DNA of 5,450 nt from an uncultured Eubacteriales bacterium (lineage in GTDB: Bacteria; Bacillota_A; Clostridia; Christensenellales; Aristaeellaceae): NCBI GenBank assembly GCA_944333375.1, contig CALVKX010000141.1, positions 1 through 5,450 on the forward strand, read 5' to 3'. This document shows positions 1 to 5,450 of this stretch, piece by piece; the first letter of the stretch is position 1, and each line of letters opens with the position of its first letter. Under the pieces are notes generated by a model that searched no databases, was not told the DNA's origin, and saw only the letters and a list, made by a program, of their open reading frames with translations. A program made the position numbers and the translations under genes.

Positions 1-1
1 A

Positions 2-46
2 CCGAAACGAGCGGAGGGCGCGGCCAGCGTCCGCCGCGACGATTGA
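2..46 (+). CDS. Possible C-terminal tail of an upstream gene (partial)
   Basis: One forward frame is open from the window edge and ends at a TGA at 44-46, giving a short charged tail that finishes RRDD. It would place a plus-strand gene end just before the repeat and the hairpin with a T-rich run at 101-135, which suits a terminator for that gene. Nothing identifies the product from 14 residues. The other two forward frames run into the repeat, one ending at 81 and the other passing through it, so they are less likely. The assignment rests only on position and could be chance. Confidence 0.25.
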   Translation, partial: PKRAEGAASVRRDD

Positions 47-48
47 GG

Positions 49-125
49 TTGCGGACCTGCGGCCCTCCGAGCCTCCCTGAAGGGTTTTTTGACAGTCTGA
101 GGGCCCGGCGCCTGGCGCCGGGCCC
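49..125 (-). repeat. Intergenic 3'-end repeat, left degenerate copy
   Basis: Read on the minus strand, downstream of the phosphoglycerate mutase gene, this stretch runs: GC-rich hairpin (125-101), then CTCAGACTG, an A-rich run, CCCTTC, GGGAGG and GGAGGGCC-GCAGG. The same series of blocks lies downstream of vorC on the plus strand at 5353-5430, so the two are inverted copies. The distal part, a perfect hairpin in the right copy, is degraded here to about CGGA/TCCG plus CC/GG. The likeness is visible by eye over roughly 50 bases with small indels. The element resembles dispersed extragenic repeats; copy number cannot be judged from this window. Confidence 0.6.
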
Positions 126-135
126 GTTTCTTTTG
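101..135 (+). terminator. Strong GC hairpin with T-rich tail
   Basis: GGGCCCGGCGCC at 101-112 and GGCGCCGGGCCC at 114-125 are exact reverse complements, a 12-bp stem whose innermost pairs would open to form a loop. On the plus strand it is followed by GTTTCTTTT, so it reads as an intrinsic terminator for a gene entering from the left. For the minus-strand mutase gene, which stops at 152, the hairpin is also the first structure after the stop codon. In that direction it is followed by TCAGACTGTC and a run of A, not T. It may serve both converging transcripts, but only the plus-strand direction has the usual tail. Confidence 0.65.
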
Positions 136-151
136 CCTTGGCCGCGGATGG

Positions 152-1444
152 TTACCCGCGGTAGTCGGGATCAAACAGCAGCTTTATCAGATCGGTGCCG
201 TCCATCAGCACCGGCTCGCAGGCCAGCTCCTCCTCGCAGAACTTGCGCACGGGGGCGGGCTTGCCCGCCGCGCGAGCGGCGGCTACGGTCCGGCTGTCGT
301 AGATGGCATAGGGGACGGGGCTGCCGTCGTGCGTGCGGGTGGTGAGCAACGTGGGGTGGTCGCTGAGCAGAAGCAGGCGGAAGTCCTCGCCGCGCTCCGT
401 CAGCTCGCGCAGGATGGGCGCGACCACGCGGCTTTCGACGTTCTGGATGGCCTCCAGCTTGCGGCCCAGGTCGCCCGCGTGCGCCATCTCGTCGGGGGCT
501 TCGATGTGCACGGCGGCAAAATCGTCGCCCGAGGCCAAAGCGTCCAGCGTGCAGCGCACCTTGCCTTCGTAGTTGGTGTCCAGGTCGCCGTTTGCACCCT
601 CCACATGCGGGGTCTTGAGCCCCGCCAGGCCCGCGATGCCCCACACCAGCGGCACAGCGCTTACCACCGTACCCCAGTGGCCGTACTTTTCGCGGAAGGC
701 CGGCAGGCGCACGGCCGTGGCCGCGCCCCAGGGCCAGATCATGTTGGCGGGCAGAAGGCCCAGGCTCCTGCGTCGGAGGTTGACGGGGTGCTCGCGCAGG
801 ACCTCGTAGCTTCTCAGCATGAGCGCGCGGATGTCCTCGCAGAGCTTGCGGGCCGCGGCATCCTCGGTTTCCCGCGCCATGTGGGGCAAGTGCCTATCGA
901 TGGGCTGCTCAAGCACGTTGTGCGGCTCGGTAAGGCGCACGCTGGTCAGATCGCGCGCCTGAGAGTCCATCACGCCCACGTGGCGGAAGGTGTCCGTAAC
1001 CGTGATGGACAGCCCCGCCTCCCGCATAAGCGCGGCAAAGCCGGGTTCGGCAAGCAGGTCGTTCATGAGCGTGACGGCTTCCTGGCCATGGATGTTGCCG
1101 CCGTTGTGGCTGTGGATGACCAGCCGGCCGTCCTCGCCCGGCAGGACGGCGCAGAGGTTGACGCGGAAGCTGATGGCGCCGTCGGGCAGGCTCACGCCCA
1201 TGCCCGCGGCTTCCAGGACGCTGCGGCCCGTATAATAGGTCTGGGGCGCGTAGCCGAAGATGCTGAGGATGGCGGTGTCACTGCCTGGCGGCATGCCATG
1301 GGGCACGGTGAGCGCGCGGCCGCAAAAGCACCCCGCGCAGCGGTCAAAGGCAGGCAGCGCCAGCGCTTCCAGCGGCGTCTTGCCCGCCAGCTGGCTCAGG
1401 CGCGTGTCGGCCATGCCATCGCCGATAACCAGTACGTATTTCAA
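152..1444 (-). CDS. apgM: Cofactor-independent phosphoglycerate mutase, archaeal (ApgM) type
   Basis: The 430-residue product belongs to the alkaline-phosphatase-superfamily phosphoglycerate mutases of ApgM type, which interconvert 3- and 2-phosphoglycerate in the cytoplasm without 2,3-bisphosphoglycerate. Visible landmarks are the N-terminal VIGDGMAD with metal ligand D9, the nucleophile serine S55 in PPGSDTA, the HIEAPDEMAH segment with D318 and H322, SDHPT with D362 and H363, and RTHDG with H372. All expected metal ligands are present. Translation starts at TTG (1444-1442): no ATG or GTG gives the conserved N-terminus, and a strong purine-rich site lies 6 bases upstream. The gene follows the secreted-protein gene by 27 bases and probably shares its promoter. 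At 430 residues it is slightly longer than the roughly 400 usual for the family. A close bacterial relative group has been proposed to be homoserine kinase, so that activity is the main alternative. Family membership is secure; the exact reaction is less so. Confidence 0.88.
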   Translation of the reverse strand: MKYVLVIGDGMADTRLSQLAGKTPLEALALPAFDRCAGCFCGRALTVPHGMPPGSDTAILSIFGYAPQTYYTGRSVLEAAGMGVSLPDGAISFRVNLCAVLPGEDGRLVIHSHNGGNIHGQEAVTLMNDLLAEPGFAALMREAGLSITVTDTFRHVGVMDSQARDLTSVRLTEPHNVLEQPIDRHLPHMARETEDAAARKLCEDIRALMLRSYEVLREHPVNLRRRSLGLLPANMIWPWGAATAVRLPAFREKYGHWGTVVSAVPLVWGIAGLAGLKTPHVEGANGDLDTNYEGKVRCTLDALASGDDFAAVHIEAPDEMAHAGDLGRKLEAIQNVESRVVAPILRELTERGEDFRLLLLSDHPTLLTTRTHDGSPVPYAIYDSRTVAAARAAGKPAPVRKFCEEELACEPVLMDGTDLIKLLFDPDYRG

Positions 1445-1450
1445 GAGGAA

Positions 1451-1462
1451 CCCCTTCCTTCC
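1451..1462 (-). promoter_or_regulatory. Ribosome binding site fixing the TTG start of apgM
   Basis: On the minus strand this reads GGAAGGAAGGGG and lies 6 bases before the TTG at 1444. No in-frame ATG or GTG lies nearby upstream, and the next in-frame ATG would remove the conserved VIGDG segment. The site therefore supports TTG initiation. Confidence 0.7.
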
Positions 1463-1471
1463 TGTCGTTTG

Positions 1472-2245
1472 TCAGTCGGCCCAGATGATGTCATCGCGCA
1501 GGCGGTAGAGCGTCGCGCCGTACTTCTTGCGGCAGAAGGCGTCCACGAACCAGTCGATCTCCTTGACCGCGTCGTATTGCACGTAGCCGTAGCGCTCGCC
1601 GTTGCGCTTCTCACCCTTCATGTTGCTGTCCGTCCAGATGACCGAATCGGTGTCCGCGTCGTAATCCCCGGTGAAGATCATGCTGTGGGCGCCGATGCCG
1701 TAGTAATAGTTGGCGGCCATCTGAAAGTAGTCGCCCCGCTGCACCTGCATCAGGAAGGCCCGCGCATCCTCGCGGTTCTCCTCCTCGCTCTTGTCCGGGT
1801 CATAGCGGAAGCTCGCCGCCACATAGAAGGGGTTGCCCTCCGAGGCGGGCACATCCTCCCATTCCACGCCGTAGACGTAGTCGGTGCACTCCTCACGCGG
1901 CTTGTTGTTGGGAATTACCAGCGGCGTGTCGGGGAATTCCGCCATGCGAAACCGGTCGCAGTTCTCCCGGAAGAGATAGACGGTGAAGTTCTTGCACACA
2001 TAGATGTCGCCGCTGTACTGCGCGCGCTGGGCACGCCCGCCGGCTTCGTCAAACTTCTCCTTGGCCAGGGCGATAATGCCGTCGATAAAGGCTTCGCGCG
2101 CGTCCTCCTGCGCGGCGGGCTGGACCGTCTCCTGCGCGCCATCCTCGCCTACGATGGTGATGGAGACGTCGGCCAGCGCCGCGGAGGGCATCCACAGCGC
2201 AAGCGCCACAAGTACGCACAGGGCCCGGCGGAAACAGTTTTTCAT
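1472..2245 (-). CDS. Secreted protein, putative NlpC/P60-CHAP-like cysteine amidase
   Basis: The 257-residue product starts with a clear signal peptide: basic KNCFRR, hydrophobic core ALCVLVALALWM, and an ALA cleavage site after residue 25. No lipobox is evident, so the mature protein should be exported and not lipid-anchored. After a short acidic linker (26-50), the arrangement suggests a papain-like amidase fold. It has a cysteine at the start of a likely helix (YVCKNF, C84), a GDYFQM...GIGAHSMIF strand pair with H187, and VIWTDSN with D206 or N208 as third residue, and it ends in a YRL strand. This order (Cys, then GD...GH, then acidic/Asn) is typical of NlpC/P60 and CHAP cell-wall amidases, but overall resemblance is only by pattern and I cannot name a family. 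The start at 2245 is preferred over upstream in-frame starts: GGGGAGGA lies 6 bases before it and the signal peptide begins there. It is the first gene of a unit with apgM. A non-catalytic secreted protein remains possible. Confidence 0.7.
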   Translation of the reverse strand: MKNCFRRALCVLVALALWMPSAALADVSITIVGEDGAQETVQPAAQEDAREAFIDGIIALAKEKFDEAGGRAQRAQYSGDIYVCKNFTVYLFRENCDRFRMAEFPDTPLVIPNNKPREECTDYVYGVEWEDVPASEGNPFYVAASFRYDPDKSEEENREDARAFLMQVQRGDYFQMAANYYYGIGAHSMIFTGDYDADTDSVIWTDSNMKGEKRNGERYGYVQYDAVKEIDWFVDAFCRKKYGATLYRLRDDIIWAD

Positions 2246-2251
2246 AACAGG

Positions 2252-2259
2252 TCCTCCCC
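2252..2259 (-). promoter_or_regulatory. Ribosome binding site of the secreted-protein gene
   Basis: GGGGAGGA on the minus strand lies 6 bases before the ATG at 2245. It selects this start over the longer reading that begins at 2338, which would lie upstream of the predicted promoter and place 31 unrelated residues before the signal peptide. Confidence 0.7.
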
Positions 2260-2280
2260 GCATGGTGATGATACCTCTGC

Positions 2281-2309
2281 ATTGTACACAAAACCACGCC
2301 AAAAGTAAA
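2281..2309 (-). promoter_or_regulatory. Sigma-A-type promoter for the minus-strand unit
   Basis: On the minus strand, TTTACT (2309-2304) and TACAAT (2286-2281) are separated by exactly 17 bases. The -10 matches consensus at 5 of 6 positions and the -35 at 4 of 6. Transcription would start near 2274, leaving a leader of about 30 bases before the ATG at 2245. The promoter should drive the secreted-protein gene and apgM together. Confidence 0.7.
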
Positions 2310-2394
2310 CCGCGGAAAAAAGGAACGGATGGGCGCAAGGGGTGCGGGCGAGCCGCCGCGGGAGGCGGGAGACTGTACGTTTCTGGTTTTTAGG

Positions 2395-2422
2395 TTGACT
2401 TTAATCGGATGAAGTCTATAAT
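2395..2422 (+). promoter_or_regulatory. Sigma-A-type promoter for the vor operon
   Basis: TTGACT (2395-2400) and a perfect TATAAT (2417-2422) are 16 bases apart, a near-consensus housekeeping promoter. The predicted start is near 2429, giving a leader of about 50 bases before vorD. This argues for strong expression of the operon. A longer reading of the vorD frame from 2409 would begin inside this promoter and can be discarded. The bases between this promoter and its divergent partner (2310-2394) show no convincing operator, only a weak 5-bp GC stem at 2353-2368. Confidence 0.8.
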
Positions 2423-2433
2423 AGAGGATAACC

Positions 2434-2452
2434 GCGTCCCCTTTTGGGACGC
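2434..2452 (+). other. Hairpin at the 5' end of the vor mRNA
   Basis: GCGTCCC (2434-2440) and GGGACGC (2446-2452) form a perfect 7-bp stem with a CTTTT loop. It starts about five bases after the predicted transcription start and ends about 13 bases before the ribosome binding site. It has no T-run, so it is not a terminator. Such a 5' stem could shield the mRNA from 5'-dependent decay, or the inverted repeat could be an operator; the sequence does not decide between them. Confidence 0.55.
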
Positions 2453-2465
2453 CAGTACGCTGGAT

Positions 2466-2474
2466 GGAGGAGGT
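2466..2474 (+). promoter_or_regulatory. Ribosome binding site of vorD
   Basis: GGAGGAGGT lies 6 bases before the ATG at 2481 and is close to a full match to the 16S anti-Shine-Dalgarno sequence. It fixes the start of the ferredoxin subunit. Confidence 0.8.
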
Positions 2475-2480
2475 CAGAGC

Positions 2481-2687
2481 ATGGCGGTCGTCACCGTGAA
2501 TGAGGATGTGTGCAAGGGCTGCGGCCTTTGCGTGGGCGCGTGCCCCAAGCACATCATGGAGCTTGATACATCCCACCTGAACAAAAAGGGCTATCACCCC
2601 GCTCACTGCAAGGAGATGGAAAGCTGCATCGGATGTGCTTTCTGTGCCACGATGTGTCCCGATGTGGCCATCACCGTGGAAAAATAG
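2481..2687 (+). CDS. vorD: 2-oxoacid:ferredoxin oxidoreductase, delta (ferredoxin-like) subunit
   Basis: This 68-residue protein is a two-cluster bacterial-type ferredoxin. It has two complete CxxCxxCxxxCP motifs: C11, C14, C17, C21 and C49, C52, C55, C59. Each binds one [4Fe-4S] centre, with the last cysteine of each motif completing the other cluster as is normal for this fold. A ninth cysteine, C43, lies in the linker. The spacer of about 27 residues between motifs, with a GYHP segment, is characteristic of the delta subunit of VOR/KOR enzymes. In the cytoplasm it would pass electrons from the thiamine site to free ferredoxin. The start at 2481 follows a near-perfect ribosome binding site. 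It is the first gene of the operon, 22 bases before vorB. Identity as the delta subunit rests on both motif and context. Confidence 0.92.
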   Translation: MAVVTVNEDVCKGCGLCVGACPKHIMELDTSHLNKKGYHPAHCKEMESCIGCAFCATMCPDVAITVEK

Positions 2688-2709
2688 CGCAAGGAAGGAA
2701 CGAAAGGCC

Positions 2710-4043
2710 ATGAAAAAGCTCTTAAAGGGCAACGAGGCGATCGCCGAAGCCGCCATCCAGGCCGGATGCCGCTTCTTTTTCGGCTATCCCATCACGCCCC
2801 AGAATCAGATCCCGGAATATATGTCCAGGCGCATGCCCCAGGTGGGCGGGTGCTTTTTGCAGGCGGAAAGCGAGGTCGCGGCCATCAACATGGTCTACGG
2901 CGCGGCCGGCGCCGGCGCGCGTGTGATGACCAGCTCCTCCTCGCCCGGAATCAGCCTCAAGCAGGAGGGCATCAGCTACATCGTGGGCGCCGAGCTGCCC
3001 TGCGTGATCGTCAACATGGTGCGCGGCGGCCCGGGCCTGGGCAGCATCCAGCCCGCCCAGAGCGACTACTACCAGGCCACACGTGGCGGCGGGCATGGCG
3101 ATTACCGCATGTGCGTGCTCGCGCCCAGCTCCGTGCAGGAGGCGGTGACGCTGACGCAGGAGGCCTTCGACATCGCCGACCGCTACCGCAACCCCGTCAT
3201 GCTCCTGGGCGACGGCCTCATCGGCCAGATGATGGAGCCGGTGGACATGGAGGAGGCCAGCAACCGTAAGCCCGCGGCCGATCTAAAGCCCAAGACCTGG
3301 GCGGCGACGGGTCACGCGCCCACGGCGGACAGCCCCCGCGCCGTCATCAACTCGCTCTATATCGACCCGCAGGCCATGGAGAAGCACTGTCAGAAGCTCC
3401 AGGCCAAGTATGACGCCATCGAGGCCGCGGAATGTCGCTGGCAGGAGGAGCTGGTGGAGGACGCGCAGATCGTGCTGGTCGCCTACGGCACCACCAGCCG
3501 CATCGCGCGCAGCGCCATGCGCAAGTGCCGCCAGCAAGGCGTGCGCGTGGGCCTGATCCGGCCCATCACCCTCTGGCCCTTCCCGGAGGCCGCCATCCGC
3601 GCTACGCTCCGCACCGCTCAGAAATATCTCTGCGTGGAGATGAGCATGGGCCAGATGGTGGACGACGTGCGCCTGGCCGTGGGCGGCGAACGCCCGGTGG
3701 AATTCTACGGACGCACCGGCGGCATGGTGCCCACCGTCAAGGAGCTGGTGGACCGCATCATGGCCATGGCTCAGCCCTCCGGCTTTGCCGCTCAGGTCGA
3801 TCAGGCCATCGGCAGCGTGGGCGAAAAGCTCGGCGAGATGGGACGGAAGCTGGACGAGAAGCTCAACAGTCCCGAATTTGCGGAAAAGACCGAGGCCCTT
3901 AAAAAGCAGGCCTCCGATATGGCCGGCAAGGCTGCCGACGGCCTGGCCAAGGGCGCTACGCTCATGGCCGAGGGCATAGGGAAAGCGATCGACGCCATCA
4001 AAAGCAGCTTGGATGACCACGATGCGAAGGGAGGCGATCAGTG

Positions 4044-4044
<1 letters not shown>
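2710..4044 (+). CDS. vorB: 2-oxoacid:ferredoxin oxidoreductase, alpha subunit VorB, with long C-terminal extension
   Basis: This 444-residue protein is the alpha subunit, which together with VorA forms the active site for decarboxylating a 2-oxoacid to acyl-CoA. The N-terminal domain I shows GYPITP (25-30), QAESE (51-55), the SSSSPG loop (75-80) and NMVRGGPGLG (102-111), whose arginine R105 lies where the family binds the substrate carboxylate. The QSDYYQ and GGGHGDYR segments follow. Domain II includes AYGT (258-261), GLIRPITLWPFP (281-292) and EFYGRTGGMVP (331-341). These match VorB of clostridia closely; 2-oxoglutarate specificity (KorA) is the main alternative. The family normally ends about residue 355, but here a further 90 or so residues follow, rich in Ala, Lys, Glu and Gly and probably helical. 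The frame continues without break to a stop that overlaps the vorA start, so the tail looks real. The start at 2710 follows AAGGAAGG; the longer reading from 2635 overlaps vorD and adds 25 unrelated residues. Confidence 0.93.
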
Positions 4045-4798
<754 letters not shown>

Positions 4799-4799
<1 letters not shown>

Positions 4800-5332
4800 T
4801 GGAAAAGCAGTTTCTGATTGCCGGTTTCGGCGGACAGGGCGTTTTGCTCATCGGTCAGCTCATCGCCAAGGCCGCCATGCGGCAGGGCTATGAGGTGAGC
4901 TGGATGCCCAGCTACGGACCCGAGATGCGCGGCGGCGAGGCCAACTGCGCCGTGGTCGTCAGCGACGAGCCCATCGGGAGCCCGCTGGTGAGCGAGCCGC
5001 CGGTGCTGGTGGCGATGAACAAGCCCAGCCTGACCAAGTTTATGCCCATGATGCCTTCCGGCGGGACGCTGCTGTATAACGCCTCGCTCATCGAGGGCGT
5101 GGAGCTGCGCTCCGACGTGACCGCGATTCCCGTCCCCTGCAATGAGGTGGCCGAGGAGCTGGGCAACGGGCGCGTGAGCAACATGGTGATGCTCGGCGCC
5201 ATTCAGGCCGTCACGGAAGTGGTCAGCGACGAAAACCTCGTGGAAACGCTGCGCGACTGGCTGGGCGAGAAAAAGGCCCATCTGCTCGACGTCAACCTCA
5301 AGGCCGTCGAGGCGGGCCGCGCCAGGATCTAA
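4799..5332 (+). CDS. vorC: 2-oxoacid:ferredoxin oxidoreductase, gamma subunit
   Basis: The 177-residue product is the gamma subunit of the VOR/KOR enzyme. It begins with GFGGQGVLLIGQLIAKA (9-25), the glycine-rich start of the family. The signature MPSYGPEMRGGEANC (36-50) follows, then SDEPIGSPLV (55-64). Near the C-terminus come PCNEVAEELGN (113-123) and RVSNMVMLGA (125-134). Length is typical, with no truncation. The ATG overlaps the vorA stop by one base (TGATG), and GGAAGGGGG (4781-4789) lies 9 bases upstream, so vorA and vorC are translationally coupled. An upstream in-frame reading from 4721 lies wholly inside vorA and is discarded. This is the last gene of the operon: a hairpin follows the stop codon by 20 bases. 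No acyl-CoA ligase or other accessory gene follows before it. Confidence 0.94.
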
Positions 5333-5352
5333 AGGGCGTTCCCGGACACATT

Positions 5353-5377
5353 TGAGCCCCCGCTTTGCGGGGGCTCA
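5353..5377 (+). terminator. Hairpin after vorC, likely 3' end of the vor operon
   Basis: TGAGCCCCCGC (5353-5363) and GCGGGGGCTCA (5367-5377) form a perfect 11-bp GC-rich stem with a TTT loop, 20 bases past the vorC stop. Neither strand has the expected T-run immediately after it, so it may be a weak intrinsic terminator or an mRNA 3'-end stabiliser. It is also the proximal hairpin of the composite repeat described here. Confidence 0.6.
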
Positions 5378-5404
5378 GACTGCTGACAAACCCTTTCCGG
5401 GAGG

Positions 5405-5430
5405 TTTGGAGGGCCCGCAGGCCCTCCAAA
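5405..5430 (+). repeat. Distal perfect hairpin of the right repeat
   Basis: TTTGGAGGGCC (5405-5415) and GGCCCTCCAAA (5420-5430) pair over 11 bases around a CGCA loop. A second possible stem, CAAACC (5387-5392) with GGTTTG (5403-5408), shares bases 5405-5408 with it, so the two structures are mutually exclusive. No T-run follows. It could be a second 3'-end structure or the inverted repeat of a mobile palindromic element. Confidence 0.6.
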
Positions 5431-5450
5431 GTGGATTCGTATCGCCCGGC

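Larger units (their letters stand above)
5353..5430 (+). repeat. Intergenic 3'-end repeat, right well-preserved copy
   Basis: This is a composite element: the proximal GC hairpin (5353-5377), a conserved spacer beginning CTCAGACTG (5374-5382) and continuing ACAAACCCTTTCCGGGAGG (5386-5404), and a distal hairpin (5405-5430). The same blocks in the same order follow apgM on the opposite strand at 125-49. In both places the GC hairpin faces the stop codon of the neighbouring gene. The two GC stems differ in sequence while the spacer is kept, which suggests that the spacer is the repeat core. The final 20 bases of the window (5431-5450) hold nothing recognisable. Confidence 0.65.

Noticed and set aside
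329..2308. A 659-codon open reading frame on the plus strand, antisense to both minus-strand genes
   Set aside because: It spans two well-supported opposite-strand genes and the gap between them, starts with GTG, is rich in Val, Ala, His and Arg as expected for a GC-rich antisense shadow, and has no recognisable domain.
2246..2338. A longer secreted protein starting at 2338
   Set aside because: It would begin upstream of a convincing promoter (2281-2309). The start at 2245 has a strong ribosome binding site and begins directly with a signal peptide.
2348..2371. GC-rich patch between the divergent promoters as a possible operator or terminator
   Set aside because: It forms only a 5-bp stem (CCGCC/GGCGG) with no T-run and no clear dyad, which is expected by chance at this GC content.
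2409..2480. An N-terminal extension of the ferredoxin subunit starting at 2409
   Set aside because: The extension would start within the promoter, before the predicted transcription start. The ATG at 2481 has a near-perfect ribosome binding site and gives a normal-length delta subunit.
3283..4020. A 245-codon minus-strand reading frame opposite vorB
   Set aside because: It is fully antisense to a strongly conserved gene, is rich in His, Ala, Gly and Leu, and has no visible motif.

Overview
The window looks like chromosomal DNA of a GC-rich, strictly anaerobic Firmicute, probably an uncultured Clostridia-type gut bacterium. The signs are strong GGAGG-type ribosome binding sites, sigma-A-type promoters, a TTG start codon, a ferredoxin-linked 2-oxoacid oxidoreductase and an archaeal-type phosphoglycerate mutase. 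The lineage is an inference; no rRNA or other marker gene is present. No phage, transposon, CRISPR or tRNA signal was found.

Layout. Positions 1-151 hold the possible tail of an upstream gene, a degenerate copy of an intergenic repeat and a strong hairpin. On the minus strand, 2245 down to 152 is a two-gene unit. It encodes a secreted protein with features of an NlpC/P60-CHAP-like cysteine amidase, then an ApgM-type cofactor-independent phosphoglycerate mutase that starts with TTG. Positions 2246-2480 are a divergent control region with a good promoter on each strand and a small hairpin at the predicted 5' end of the plus-strand message. On the plus strand, 2481-5332 is a tight four-gene operon in the order delta-alpha-beta-gamma (vorD-vorB-vorA-vorC). 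It encodes a complete 2-oxoacid:ferredoxin oxidoreductase of the VOR/KOR family. Positions 5333-5450 hold a hairpin and a well-preserved copy of the same intergenic repeat, in inverted orientation to the left copy.

How the genes work together. The four Vor subunits form one cytoplasmic enzyme that oxidatively decarboxylates a 2-oxoacid (branched-chain 2-oxoacid by family resemblance) to an acyl-CoA and reduces ferredoxin. VorA binds thiamine diphosphate, VorB and VorC complete the catalytic core, and VorD carries two [4Fe-4S] clusters. The enzyme may also run in reverse for amino acid synthesis. ApgM interconverts 3- and 2-phosphoglycerate in glycolysis/gluconeogenesis. No direct functional link between the two divergent units is visible.

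Most unusual points: VorB carries a C-terminal tail of about 90 residues, predicted amphipathic and helical, that the family normally lacks; both transcription units end in the same composite 3' element (hairpin, conserved spacer, second hairpin); and the secreted protein shows a plausible Cys-His-Asp/Asn catalytic pattern. These are modest oddities in an otherwise ordinary metabolic region. I see no new multi-gene system.
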